Assembly (NCBI RefSeq): GCF_003573695.1
Contig: NC_039359.1
Coordinates: 134,255,939 to 134,319,938, forward strand
Direction: 5' to 3'
Length of the DNA: 64,000 nucleotides
From: Papaver somniferum
Lineage: Eukaryota > Streptophyta > Magnoliopsida > Ranunculales > Papaveraceae
Position 1 is the first letter of the stretch, and each line of letters opens with the position of its first letter. The translations under genes and the position numbers were made by a program. The notes under the pieces are model-generated. The model saw nothing but the letters and a program-made list of their open reading frames with translations. It had not been told where the DNA came from and searched no databases. This document shows, in pieces, positions 23,704 through 36,233 of the stretch.

Positions 23704-23931
23704 AATGACTCGTACAAAGAAAAGCAGGGACTAGGCAAACCAAATCGTCTTCTAATCCATCAATTGAAGAAGAAGAACCAATTGAAGATGAAGGTGTAGA
23801 AACTGAAAATCAACCACCAATTGAACCAGAAATTGAACCAACTGCATCTCCAACTCCGGAAATGAGGATAAGAAAGCAAGTTTTACAAACCCAATCTCCT
23901 ATTTGCTGTTTTTCATCTATTAAATGACGGT
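23704..23931 (+). pseudogene. Broken acidic open frame inside the MULE
   Basis: ATG at 23704 begins MTRTKKSRD, then TAG. The +1 frame continues with an acidic, Pro-rich stretch (PSIEEEEPIEDEGVETENQP, then EPEIEPTASPTP) to a TGA. It looks like the first-exon N-terminus of a transposon or captured gene with one frameshift. Family unknown. Confidence 0.4.
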
Positions 23932-23954
23932 TACAGTGTTGGGTTCAGCTCAAA

Positions 23955-24430
23955 ATTGAGTTGCATTTTTAGCCGAACTGTTCTTCACAAAAGCTTCCTG
24001 TAAGTGTATATGAACAGTTCGGCATGAAATTTCATGAAATTTCAAGTCGAACCTAGTCACAGATAAAGATGCATTGGGGTTCGGCGTATTCGATAATCAT
24101 AATATGTGCCGAACCTAGCACATTAACGAGGTTCGGCTATTACGATATTCTCAATATGTGCCGAACCAATAACAATATTTTAACCCAAAAAATAACAAAT
24201 TGATGTTCGGCTCATACGATTTTCGAAATATAAGACGAACCGGTAATTATTTTTTTTCCGAGCTATTCAGGATGTTGTTCGGCTTACTATGAAACTTTCA
24301 TATAAGCCGAACTAGTGTCTAGCAAACAGTTCGGCACATGCAGTAAACAGATTCAGTAAGCCGAACCGTTCATCAATTGGTAGATTCGGCTCATAGATGT
24401 GAGCCAAACCTCAACCTGTTTCGCCGAACC
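23955..24430. repeat. GTTCGGC/GCCGAAC inverted-pair array
   Basis: GTTCGGC (sense) and GCCGAAC (complement) alternate through the MULE interior, pairing roughly every 45-75 bp (for example 24079/24112, 24131/24161, 24204/24235, 24276/24307). Each pair could fold as a short hairpin around an AT-rich loop. Confidence 0.75.
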
Positions 24431-24832
24431 ATGATTCAAAAAACCTAACTTTAGATAATTGAGAGCTATAGAAGTGAGATTAAGTATAGGATATAAGTGT
24501 ACATGTGTATTAGAAGCATTGGGTTCCTCATCAATGTCTTAATCATTAGGATTTGGCTCATAAAAATCATCATCTTGAGTTTGTGTAAACAACTCATCCT
24601 CAAATTTTTCATCTAAACAACCCTTATAATTCTGAAAATTATTTTAATCACTAAACAAAATATTTAATCACTAATCAAAATTATTAACACTAATACGTAA
24701 AGGGCAGATGTACCATTAAAATTTTTTTGGGTTAAGGGATTATCTGATTTTGCTATTTCACAATCTTTTTTGTCTTCATTCAGTATGCCTTGGAAGATTA
24801 TGGTACGCCCAAAATTATAGTTCCAAATAATG

Positions 24833-25512
24833 GTAGGCTTAGTGATCACACCTAAGTAAGACGGACACCAGGCCCACCACCATCAAATGAAACTGCTAAA
24901 GGAAGATTTGGCGCCGCGTGTCACTTGATTCCGTGGTGGCGTGATCTCCCCACGAAGACGCTTGTGGTTTCATAGTTCATGACTTCATTCCCCATTAGCG
25001 GGCAAATATAATGAATCATCGGATTGCATTGTAAGGAATGTTTGAGACCGAGAAAAACATATTCACAGTCGTTTATGCGATCATGATCATTAAATAACAT
25101 GCATTTTTTTCTTCCTGCTTTATATAGATAAGATTATTAGAAAAATAAGCAAAGCCAAAGAGGCAACCACCAAAGGAAAAACTAAAAAAGTTCCAACAAA
25201 GCCAAACTGAAAAAATAAAATTAAAATAAAATTAAAAAAGAGTTAAAAGAGCCTTTCAGTTTACAATAATATCGCTTACGTTATATAGATAGCAAGAGAG
25301 TGAGCTGTCCATTTCAACAAGCGAACCCAAGTTAAGTTTTTTTTTTTTTTTTTTTTCAATTTAACCTGGGTTATACATATAACAAGCCCAAAATACGAAG
25401 GTTAATTCTTTTTTAATTTTTTTTTTGCATTGACGGACTAGAGGGCTAGAGGTTAATCCATGCCCGCCGTTTTCAATAAAAAATAACCCATAGTTTCTCC
25501 CGTTAAATCATG
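24833..25512. other. Spacer, nothing recognised
   Basis: AT-rich with two short T runs (25339-25355, 25418-25428). No gene is visible. Confidence 0.45.
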
Positions 25513-26200
25513 TGTAATGACCCAATCGTCCGCTGATATGGTTCCCACTTAGCGACTACGTCCGTCCAGCATTTTATGATTTTCAATGGGCGCCGCTTTA
25601 ATCTAGTAGCAGCTACCCACGAGGTGATCCATTCTTAAATTACTTTCGTCCGAGCACGCTTAACTACAGAGCTTTTTGCCAACTCTGAAGGCAATTGTGC
25701 TGAAAAGGCCTCGGTGTTACGACATAACAAAACATTACTTATATCTCATTTGGCGTATCCTACCTGTTGAATCTGGATTAATACCACTACCTTAAGTTGG
25801 AGTTGTCCTCGGCTTTGGAATAAATTCAATCCCAGATATCCGACGTTCCATGCCATCCATGAGACCAGTACCTGACCCAATCTGTCCAGTTTACTCTCTC
25901 GCTCTCAACAGGTGACCCATCGTCGGCTCTGATACCATCTCTAATGACCCGACCCTCCACCGATATTGTCCCCATTTAGTTACTGTGGTCATCCAGCAGT
26001 ACGGGGCACCCCTGTGGTAATACAACAACAGCTTTTGGGGAGCTCGCCCATCCTTGGAGTACTCTCGCCTGAACACGCTTATCTGCAGAGTTTTTGCCAA
26101 TCTGAAACTAGTTGTGGTGAAAAGGCCTTGGTTTTATGAAAGAACAAACCATTACTTATATTCCATTCGACAAACCCTATTTGTCGAATCGGAGCACTAC
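25513..26200 (-). mobile_element. TRIM-like miniature LTR retrotransposon with two LTRs
   Basis: Two diverged direct repeats of about 260 bp (25513-25775 and 25939-26200) share TAATGACCC, GTCCAGCA, CACGCTTA, AGAG(C)TTTTTGCCAA, GTGAAAAGGCC and CATTACTTATAT in order. Just left of the second copy, 25926-25937 is the complement of TGGTATCAGAGC, the initiator tRNA-Met primer site, so the element runs on the minus strand. Its interior is only about 160 bp and has no gene. The LTRs are clearly old (many mismatches). Confidence 0.8.
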
Positions 26201-27106
26201 ATTCTGTCCCCATTCTTGCTTGAATCTAGTTCTCACAAGGATTTACGGAGAAAATTGTCTCTGGACCTGTGTCAGAAATATACATTATGTACGATTCGCG
26301 AATATAGACTCAACCGACGGTAACAAGTGATCTACATTTATTTTTAGGGCATGGTTATGCATTTATGTGTTTGAGATTCCCCCAGCTGAACTCTCAGTAT
26401 CTTATGTACATTTAATAAACTTATCATATAACTCAGTAAATGTATGATGCATGCCGTAGGTGCAATCAGATTAATGATCTTATTTCCACTCAATTATAAA
26501 TAATATAATGGAAGTCAAGTTCGTTCCCATGAAGAAAAGGGAGTTTTATTTGTTGAAAATATCACGGGGGTGGGTATAGTTTTAGCTTTTAAAATAAATA
26601 AACAAAGCAACTAAAGAGATTAAGTTGTAAGCAATAGAGAGAGATGATCGAGGAATCCTTCTTCGTTACTAAATATTCATTAAATAAGTATATTCATCAA
26701 TTCGTCATTAATCATAAATTATCACCAACTGTAAGAGAATAGGTAAGCTTAGTTATTTCCCAAATTCCTTAAGTCACTGGACAACAGGTACGGTTAGTAG
26801 CCGAATTCTATCCGTCTGAACCACCTTGAGGTACGCTTACAAGATGTAATTCAGTCGATTGCTTTATGGTTGGTTAATTTAGGTTTAATCCTAATAGTTA
26901 GACTCAGTACGATCGGTCTACTTGCTAGTGTTGTGCTTACATGCGATTGCTTTACATAATTCCTCTACAAGGTCTCACATTCACTATTTGTGTAAGGAAT
27001 TATTCAAAAATTACAGATATCTTAACACTTACTAGCATTAGATTAAATCAAAAAATTCATTCACTTAGCCACCTAAACAATCTATCAATCAATCTTAATC
27101 ATTCTT
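26201..27106. other. Unassigned repeat-like DNA
   Basis: AT-rich DNA with no gene; style similar to non-coding retrotransposon interior, but no ends are seen. Confidence 0.4.
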
Positions 27107-27545
27107 AATAGTAAACACAAACGGTAATCATATGAAGAAATAAAAAAAAGATTCATATACTAAATCAAATCATATTTAAAACTTAGAATTCATACTTAAT
27201 CAATTGGGTTTTTAACTACCCATGGATGTAAAGAGAAAAGTAAAGAGATATTGTTGCGATTGATGAGCTAGCTTTTTGCTTCGATGTTATTTCTCTTCCC
27301 TGAGACTTACAAAATAATAGTAAACACAAACGATAATCATATGATAAAATCAAAAAAATAATAATCATATACTAAATCAAATCATATTTAGAACTTAGAA
27401 TTCATCCTCAATCAATTGTGTTTTTAACTACCCATAGATGTAAGAGAAAAGTAAAGAGATATCGTTACGATTGATGAGAACCGCTCTGAAACCCTAGCAT
27501 TTTGCTTCGTTGTTGTTTCTCCTCTCTGCGACTTACAAAATAATG
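27107..27545. repeat. Tandem duplication, ~205-bp unit, two copies
   Basis: Copy 1 (27107-27306) and copy 2 (27311-27545) both run from AATAGTAAACACAAACG, through TACTAAATCAAATCATATTT and TTTTTAACTACCCAT, to GACTTACAAAATAATG, with moderate divergence and a 20-bp gain in copy 2. Confidence 0.85.
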
Positions 27546-27679
27546 TCATAGAAGTCTACCGAATATTTAGGATGTCTTTATATAGTGCTCACAAAATTAG
27601 GTCTTCGAAAATCCTTCTGGGCTCGTGTATTATCGAAAACGGGGTCAATAATGCGTCAAAAGTGTCATAGGAAGTTGTC

Positions 27680-28055
27680 ACGTTCGGCTCAAACGTGTAT
27701 GGACTTCTTTGGACAAACCTGACAAGTTATTTTTGCTCCAGATGAGTATCAAGTTCGGATCAAAAGTGGTATAAAGTTATCAGCCGAACCTGGGTTCGGC
27801 TAGCGCTCTTACGGCCGAATAATCTCCTGTAACTTCTTATATTTTCGTCCAAAACTTGCTCCAAATTTTGACACACTTCATAGTTTTGCTTAATAGCCGA
27901 ATATTCTCCTGGATACTTTTTCAAAACTCATTTATAGGTTCGGCATAGGTCAGTAGATCATCTTCTAGCCGAACATTTCTACTTAAATTCTTCTGTAAAC
28001 TTGATTTTTGTGTTGCCGGTTGGCTGACTCGAGCTGATGAAGTTATTAGCCGAAT
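27680..28055. repeat. Second TTCGGC/GCCGAA motif cluster
   Basis: Same alternating GTTCGGC and GCCGAA(C/T) words as in the MULE 3.5 kb upstream, here at 27683, 27784, 27794, 27815, 27896, 27941, 27967, 28050. No inverted termini were found around it. Confidence 0.6.
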
Positions 28056-28059
28056 AATA

Positions 28060-29495
28060 TGTCTCTCTAGACTACAAATCTTTTAAATTTTTTTTTTTTC
28101 CATAACTTCTTCATCCGATGTTGGAATGACCTCATTTTTTGCGTTCTCGTCGTATTTGAATTCTCTTCAAGATATAGGTGGAAAAGTTTGGATTTGAACA
28201 CATTTTTTTTGTCCTCATTTGTAAACTCAATTTCTTATCACTTTTGTAACAATTTCCACTTCTTTTGGATGATTCACCTAGATAAACAATTAAAAAAGAA
28301 AACAAGAGTTGTTGAGGGGTGAATACGGTTTTGATCCTACCCATCCTAGCTACACCAAATGGCTATACTTTCTAGGAACGGTATGAGAGAGAACTTGCTT
28401 TCTATTGTACTATGTACCTTCTTTTATAGACTTTCCAAAAGCCATTCCTTTTATGATATCGCGCCACATGTCCTAAACTTCCTTAATTATCACTAATGCC
28501 ACTCCTTCTCTAATACAACCTCCATTTTCCCCTTAAATTCCTTCCTCGTCCTTTCCTCTTCATGGATACTCTCTAATGGACTTGGGCCTTAGTCCCCAAG
28601 TCCCCCTTTATTTGTGTTGGGCTTGACACCCTCTTAGGGACTCCCTACTCCCATTAAGGGATAATATTTTTCATGTATCAACAAGACTAATACAACATTG
28701 GATGCAAGAAATATAGCTAAAATAAGTATAGAATGGACACTAAAATCATGTAAATTAAGTACTTATCAATGTATTGTATGTACTCTTAGAATGTCTCTAG
28801 CGCTCGCTGCAATACTTCCCACTAGTATAAAACGACTTTATTCTCATGATGCCACTGGTGCTTGTTGCAATTTTTCTCAGATGTACTCTGAAAATACAGA
28901 ATATTATTCATAAGAATCAACTTAATATTTCTTCTGTCTCCCGCCTGCAGACTTTTGTGTTTGTCTACAGAGCTCCTAGATGGACTACTCACTAGTATAG
29001 AACAATATTGAACTTGTTTCAAGTTGCAATTATTTCATATCTGAATTCCATGAACTCGCTCTCTATATATATCCACCAATATGTAAACGTCCATCAACAT
29101 ATAGACTTCCAATGAGCAATATTAATTTATTATAGTATTCACAGTACACACATTCTATACTTTCAGTATTTGAAGTCTATTTATGGCTATTAATTAAACT
29201 CTTTCACTGGAATGAGAATTACTAAGCATATTCATGTATGCTCTCAGCTGATCCAAATGGATTCAAAATAATGCCACTGGCAAATATTTACATAAATATT
29301 CAACTATCAAGTTTGTTACATACGACTTAGTCACATATATTTATTCTCTGAATAAATTATTGAATTTATTCGTGTCTCTTCTCAACTGAGTTACATGGAT
29401 TTATCATAATATTTTTCCTAAGTTGGAACTTAGTGATTGTATCTAAACAAAGAAACATTGCGAACGCAGTTTGTGCAATTGCAGGTACCCATAAC
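28060..29495. other. Spacer, nothing recognised
   Basis: No gene, RNA gene or element ends identified. Some text (28330-28680) has the look of an LTR leader on the minus strand, without boundaries. Confidence 0.4.
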
Positions 29496-29825
29496 ACCAA
29501 GCGCTAATAACACGAAGTGCCGACTACTCGTGGTGCTAGCACTAGCACTATGTTAGCTCCAACCTAAGTAAACTATGGCGCTAGCACAAGGCTAGGCTAG
29601 CACCAGACTCCACTATGGTGCTAGTGACAACCTAACCACGATGCTGGGCCCGGATAGTGCCAGACTCTACTACGACGCTAGCCTTGCACTAGAGCCAACC
29701 TATATGGGGTTGGCCTAATCCAGTGCCTCCTACCTTGGCGCTATCCTTATGCTAGCGCCATACTTATACTCGTCACTAGCCTATGCTAGCGCCACACTTA
29801 ATTGCTCGCCTAGTGTTGTCACAAG
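29496..29825. repeat. GCTAGCGCCA-rich irregular repeat tract
   Basis: Words such as GGCGCTAGC, GTGCTAGC and GCTAGCGCCA occur more than a dozen times in about 330 bp. The tract resumes at 30846-30900 after the first hAT element, showing that the element split it. Confidence 0.7.
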
Positions 29826-30837
29826 TAAGGGTGCACACGGTACGGTTCGGTTCGGTTCTTGCCGAGGCCGAGTACCTGTACCTCCCTAACCTCGGTTTCA
29901 AAATTTTGGACTGGTACCTGTACCTTGTACCTCGGTTCCGGTACCATTCGGTACACGTACGGTACCAGGTACGGTACCGGTACCGATCGGTACTAATTAA
30001 CAGATAGGTGTGGTGTTCGCAAACAAACTATAACTGCAGTTTGAGTAGTAATTAACTTCCTCAACTGTGGTACAATAACAAGTCATATGCTAGTGCAGTT
30101 GTGCAATTGCTATAATGACTAGTGTGTTGAACTGATGATGCGTCTGCTCATCGTTGATGAAGAATGATAGAGATAGGTGGTTGTGCTGGTTGCGATGGAT
30201 GGACGTCGGTAGCAAACGAAGAATGATGATGTTGATGATGGATAATGAAGACTGAGATGGTTGTGAGAGTTGCAGCCGAGGAATGGAGAACAACTCGACA
30301 AAACAGGGAAGATCCCGTCTGCCATTGTTGATCATGATGATCGCAGTTGAGAGAATGATGATTACTGCCAATGAAGAGGGTGACGTATCAGTGGTGTTGC
30401 TGCCATTGACTTTCGAAGTTGAGCTTGGTTTCTGAGACTGTTGTAATTGGAGCTTGGCAGTGATAATGAATGTTGGAACACAGTTGAGGAACAGAAGATG
30501 TCGTGAGTTATTTGTTTCTGACAAGAGGTTGAGCAAACGATGCTCGGTGATGGGTAACAGATGAAAAAAAAAGAGAAACCCTAGTAATTTTTCTATATAT
30601 ACCGGCACCATCAGATACTCATATTAATTCCTAAATCTAATGGCTCTTACTATTCGGTACTTTCGGTCCGGTACGGCACGGTACTTGTATTGGACCGTGT
30701 ACCTGTACCTCCAGACCTCGGTTCCTATTTTTTGGACCGGTACCTGTACCTTGTACCTCGGTTCGGTCCAAAACCAGGTACGGTTCCACCGGTTCCGGTT
30801 CGGTCCGTCGGTTCGGCTCGGTTCCTGTGCACCCTTA
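29826..30837. mobile_element. hAT non-autonomous element 1, 1012 bp
   Basis: A perfect 8-bp duplication GTCACAAG lies at 29818-29825 and 30838-30845. The ends are TAAGGGTGCACACGG on the left and, complemented on the right, TAAGGGTGCACAGGA, both followed by dense GGTTCGG/GGTACCTGTACC inverted repeats. These features define the hAT superfamily. A 173-residue minus-strand frame inside (30611-30090) is low-complexity and probably chance. Confidence 0.92.
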
Positions 30838-31024
30838 GTCACAAGCGCAATATTAGCCTAATGCTCAGCCATTTTGTCAACATTGGCGCAAGATCAATAA
30901 CCCCTCTTGATAATAATAGCATTGGCCAGTACCCCCTATTCTGGTGCAATTCCAAGTTCTTCATTTTTCTCATGTGCACATCTCTTAATTTTGAGTTCTA
31001 TCCTCGATGCCATGAGCTTTTAAT

Positions 31025-31600
31025 TAGGGGTCCCAACGGGTCTTATCAGGTCCGGGTAGTATACTATTCGGAACCAGTAATTTTAATCGGTTACGGGTCC
31101 TAAGGGTTTCGGGTCCGGTTTCTAATTTGATGGACCCGGAACCGGACCCGATAAAACTCTTAAATACCCATCGGGCCCGGGTATTTATCGGGTCCTCAAA
31201 AATCAACCAATTTTTTTGATAATCTAATTTTTATTTGTTATATCAGCTTGAATTTACTAATTTTTGATATAAAATTATTATTTATATCTATATGAATGTT
31301 CTAATTATGATTAAACATAAGAAAATAAAGGATAAGTGAAAAAAAATTTAAGCGAAATTACACGTAATCTTTATATTTTAAGTAAAATTTACAAATAAAA
31401 GACGAATATTCGGGTACCCGATATCCGACGGGTACCCGCCGGATAATACCCGTTAGGACCCGAAAGCTTATCGGTTCCTAACTGATCTACCTGTAGGGTA
31501 GTAATTTTGCTAATGGGTCCAATCTTAGGACCCAGAACCGGACCCGATACATTCGGGTCCGATTCGGTTCCGAATAATCGGCTACCCGTTGGCAACCCTA
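31025..31600. mobile_element. hAT non-autonomous element 2, 576 bp
   Basis: A perfect 8-bp duplication CTTTTAAT lies at 31017-31024 and 31601-31608. Ends are TAGGGGTCCCAACGGGT and, on the right complement, TAGGGTTGCCAACGGGT. Subterminal CGGGTCC/GGACCCG words crowd both ends around an AT-rich centre. Different family from element 1. Confidence 0.92.
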
Positions 31601-31608
31601 CTTTTAAT

Positions 31609-32500
31609 ACTCGTCGAGTGAGCCTTAAGCTGAGCTCACCCAAAATGCCAACATCTAGTAATTCACACAAATAGTAAGTATATATCTTAATCAGATGCCC
31701 ACGACTGGCATCATTAGAGCTTTACACTCCATAACAACAATAATTTGCTCTGGGACTTACTAAAATTGACTAAGCATGTGGTAGACTTACTAATTTTACT
31801 AGACTCGACATTGTCCAATCTACTTAATTAAATAGTGAACTGAGCATCTGGCCTCACTAATTAAGTAAGATACTATTATTAACTTAACTAATAATTGTAG
31901 AAATACTCAAACTCTATTAATTCCTCGAGATATCAAATATATCACGTGGAGAGATATTTTTTAAAGTATTGGTCTGGTGGTCTACACCAAATACGGGATA
32001 ATATTGCGCTCACGATGATAAATTAATCAAGTCGTGGGAATGGTTGAGAGAGTGAATGAAGTAGTGGTCATACATAACTATTAGTCTTCCCTGATATTAC
32101 AGACACGACTTCACCCCATATATCATCAAAGTCTACAATACTCCGTAACTTCTACTTCTTACCAGAGATCATTGTGTTTATTACTTATATAAATAGGTTC
32201 TTCTACCTATTCACAAGGCATCCCAGACTTACGATTACAAGTCTAATCCTTTACACGGTAGTACAGTAACTCCACACTGCAACCACATCATAAAGTGCTC
32301 TCTCATCTTTCTCTGCCTCCTTACCCTATCAACTGTTCTCCTCTTTTATGACTCAAGCAAGACTTGAAAGGGCAATTCTTGTTTTAGGATCGTCTTGTAC
32401 CAATTTGGTCTCTCAAACTCACTCAAGCATCAACTTACCTCATACTTGTACAATATATTATTTTTTATTATCCTGTAACATAGTTTTTAACAGAAAGACA
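31609..32500. other. Spacer, nothing recognised
   Basis: AT-rich DNA with no recognisable gene. It leads into the LINE remnant. Confidence 0.4.
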
Positions 32501-32509
32501 AAAAATCAA

Positions 32510-34440
32510 CATGACAAAGGGTTTGTGCAACACCCACGGCCAACCACATTATGCAAGTACAACAACTACCAGTGGAAATCCATGAAAATATCGACAAAAT
32601 CACAAGGAACTTCTTCTGGGTCTTGACAACCACTCAAGAAAACTGCATCCTATTGGCTAGGAAAGGATCACACAACTAATGTCAGTGGGAGGTTTGGGAA
32701 TCAGGAAAAGTAGGACACACAATCAGGCCTTACTAACAAAAAGAGTTTGGCATGTGCAACAACACCCAACTTCAGTCTGGTCCTCTATATGTACCCCAAA
32801 ATATTTTGAAGCAACAATACCCTCTACAAGTATCCCAAAGCCTCAATCATTAACCAGTCACCTTTAGAAATGTTTAGCTAACTTGTCTACTGTTTTGCAG
32901 GAACACTGTTTCTCCCAAATTGGAGATGGAAGTGATACAACAATCAACCAAATTGGATCCCCCACTTACCCTCAACCAATCAGCAAATCATGAGCCACCG
33001 CCTACCGCCAACCACAAAGGTTGCTTACCTCATTGATCAACATTCAAATACCTGGAACCACAACCTCATCTTCAATACATTTACACCCCAATTGGCTCAA
33101 AACATCATCACTATATACCTACCAAGGGACCACCAAAAAGACAAAACTATTTGCCCTTTCTCCAAGGACGGGAATTACAACTCCAAGTCTGGCTACTTCA
33201 GTTCAATACCTCAATAACAAACCCCCAACAAAACCAAACTCATAACCAACCCTATGTGGACTACAAATCAATATGGAAACTACAATGTCCACCAAAAATC
33301 CGACTTTTCTTGTGGAAAGTTATCAACCTTCAAAAGGCTACATCAATTCCAAATCACAAACATCAACACTTGTCCTATATGCAACCTCCAAGAGGAATCA
33401 GGGGAACTCTGAATCTTCGAATGCAACAACTCGAGAACAATCTAGCAACTAATTATCACACACCTAGCAAGAAGCCTGAATCACAATCAACAAGTTCATC
33501 TAAGCAGCAACAACGAAAGACGAAGTCAGGGACCTCAACAAAAACAACAACGTACAACAAACCAAATGATATGCCCCACCAACTTCCATGAGGTGTTATC
33601 AACAAACCACCTACCACCAACTAAGGCGCTATTTGGTTTCACGATATGGCACATCTGGCTGGCAAGAAATGCAAAGGTTTACAAAAGACAACAACAAACT
33701 CCTTTGCAAACGTACCAAATCATTCTGGTTATGTTTGAAGAATACCAATGGGCACAACAACACTCGGCACCAATCATGGCAAACGACCCAACAACAGAAC
33801 GTCAAGAACGACCAAGTACTACACCAACGACTATCTGCATAGGATGGAAGGCACCAGAAATACACTGGATAAAGATAAATACCGATGGAGCTTCAAAAGG
33901 CAACCCAGGACCGGCGGGAGCGGGAATCATATGCAGAGACAGTGACGGAAATGTACTAAGAGATATGGCGTCACCTTTAGGCATAACCACATCAATGGTG
34001 GCGGAAACATGGGGATTACTAATAGCGGTAAGAACGGCGACTCAACACCACTAGCCACGGATTTGGTTTGAAGTAGACTCTCAAGCACTCGTGTTTATAC
34101 TACAATCACATCAACCAAAGCCATGGTATCTTACCCAACTGATACCATGGATTTGGGATACCAAAGTCATGGTATCCCAAACTACAAGATCACACACACT
34201 CTAAGGGAGGCGAATCAAGCTGCAGATGAATCGGCAAATAGCGCGGTCAAAGACCAACTACACCACACAACAGCGGCGACGGCAACAACTAGATGGGAAC
34301 ACACTTGCCCAACTTTTATCCAACAGATTGTATTCAAAGACAAAATAAGAGTTATCTTTCCCAGAATTTTAACCAACACTTAAGCAAATCTAAGTAAATA
34401 ACCGGTTACCTTCACAAAAAAAAATAAAATAAAAGAAGAA
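32510..34440 (+). pseudogene. LINE 3' remnant: RT C-terminal region, zf-RVT and RNase H-like domain
   Basis: Fragments in changing frames line up with the end of plant L1-type LINE pol, the ribonuclease H protein At1g65750-like group. RNFFW near 32605 and GGLGIRKSRT near 32688 come after the palm. WKLQCPPKIRLFLWKV near 33274-33321 and CPIC...FEC near 33373-33425 form the zf-RVT. INTDGASKGNPGPAGAGIIC near 33875, then AETWGLL and FEVDSQAL, form the RNase H core with Asp, Glu and Asp in place. REANQAAD near 34205 is the last conserved block. Stops include TAG at 34052-34054, plus several frameshifts. An A-rich tail (34417-34437) closes it. 5'-truncated and inactive. Confidence 0.82.
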
Positions 34441-36230
34441 ACCTCCTAATTTTCACAACTCTCACTGGAAGACAAATTATGAATATTTCTTTCCCATAAA
34501 GTGTCTCCTTGTCCAACTGTTTTACATTATTCTCCTACTACCTCTGACGATTTGCGCAACGCCCCTCATATGATTTGTATATCAAAAGTTACATTTTTGA
34601 TCATTTTATTTGAAGTCACGGAGAGTTTAAATTCTCAAACCCGTCTCCACCACCATTACTATTATCAGCAACAAAATCGCCATTTTCTCTATTTACTCAT
34701 TTCTCCGTGATTGGAACACCCAAAGAAAAATTGTCAAGGTAATGAAATGAATTAAAGAGATTCATGAATAGAGTATTTGCACTGAGGTGGTGATGGTAAC
34801 ACTTCTTGATATATCAAAGATAAAACTTCAAGAAGACGAAAAACATCTAAGACTAAATAAATGATAAAGAAAACCAGAATTACACTGTTTGTTTGTTACT
34901 TTCACTTTGTGCTCAGTTATGAACACCTTTGAGATTAATTTAGACTTATCTTCTTATAAATAAACAGAGGTATAATTTGTTTAATTACTGAATGAATTTT
35001 GATTGAATACACTAGTTAGCAAATGTTTGGCCCATCTCAGTTTGGGCCTTCAGAACTCGAGTTTTGTCCAGATGGTGGGCATTTTCTTCCAACAGATGCA
35101 ATTTGACTACGGGGAAGACCTTCTGATAAAAAAACATGGTGATATCAAGATCGACCGGAGTGGACTACCACTCAAAATATAAATATATATAACAGCCCCT
35201 TACATACTGTTGAAGTACCCGGAAAAGAAAAAGAATGGAGTTTTGAAGCCATGCACGAGTGTCTCACCCCTTGCTAGCTAGTTAGGCGTTCCACCGACTC
35301 GGTCATACAGATATAAGGGTCAACCAAAAGTAAGATTATTGGGGTCCATTTCCTTGAACCGACTCCACTTGAGGCTATGCACACTCGCTATGCGTAACAG
35401 TAAATTCGATTTTAGGACCACCCTCAAATCTCTGAGCAGTAGAAAAGTCCCACTTTGAAACTGCTTTTCTTCAAAGTTCGATGGCAACTTCGCTAAAAAA
35501 AAATCATGCTTTTGTTCAAAGTTCGATAGCAACTTCGCTCGGCATTAAACAGGCATGGATATTTATTATTACTACCATGGCTTATGATCTTGTCACGCTG
35601 GCTCGATTCTTTCCGGCGGCACAAACTCCTCTAGTTCAACGGGCATGGTTGTCTATTTTTCCTTCAAATGCAAACGGCTCATATAAACACTGAGCCTGCC
35701 CTAGTAATGCGATTAGGCTAACACACTCGTGAGTTTTGTCACTAGATTTCACAAGTGCGACATTCTAGTATTCTGCCCTGACTTGTCATAATCTATCTTT
35801 AATTTGGCACGTTGTTGATAAAATGACTTTATGACTTCAATTACAAGTTGTGCATGCAATTTGCAACTATTCAGTGGAAAAATTAATTAAAGCTTCCCAC
35901 CCGTTTGCAACTATTCAATGAAATGCAAATGGTTATTTTAGCTGCTGTTCGGGCAGCTGGTACGTAGCCTAGAGCGAGCCAGCCAAACAATAGGCTGCTC
36001 ATCATCTGCAGCTTCTTGATTCCCGTGGAGCTCTAACTATGTCAATCAAGCTATAGGCTGCAGCATACTAGTATTTGGACGCTTGAATTTGGTTGGTTGT
36101 GTCTGGCTAGAGCTTAACACAATAGAGATCAAGGCTGCCTTATTCTTTTTTATAAGCCGAACAAACTAGAATGAGCTGAGCTCTCGACTCTTAACATGTT
36201 TATAATGTGATATATGGATAGGTTAATTAA
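34441..36230. other. Spacer with a small direct repeat
   Basis: No gene is supported. CAAAGTTCGATRGCAACTTCGCT is present twice (near 35474 and 35518). The rest is unassigned. Confidence 0.45.
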
Positions 36231-36233
36231 TTA

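Larger units (their letters stand above)
23418..24823. mobile_element. Mutator-like (MULE) element, 1406 bp, non-autonomous
   Basis: A 9-bp direct repeat CAAATAATG flanks it (23409-23417 and 24824-24832), the length typical of Mutator elements. Inverted ends align over about 40 bp: the left has ATTTTGGGTATACCAAAATC and the right complement ATTTTGGGCGTACCATAATC, both continuing to GGCATAC. No transposase is visible. Inside are a broken acidic open frame (23704-23931) and an array of GTTCGGC/GCCGAAC inverted pairs. Confidence 0.85.

Noticed and set aside
23955..24430. CRISPR-like regular array of short repeats
   Set aside because: Eukaryotic context, alternating orientation of a 7-bp word, irregular spacing and location inside a transposon.
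30090..30611. Minus-strand 173-residue open frame inside hAT element 1
   Set aside because: Ser/Ile/His-rich low complexity from ATGATG-type repeats, no family, no splice or promoter context. Possibly a captured scrap but not supportable as a gene.
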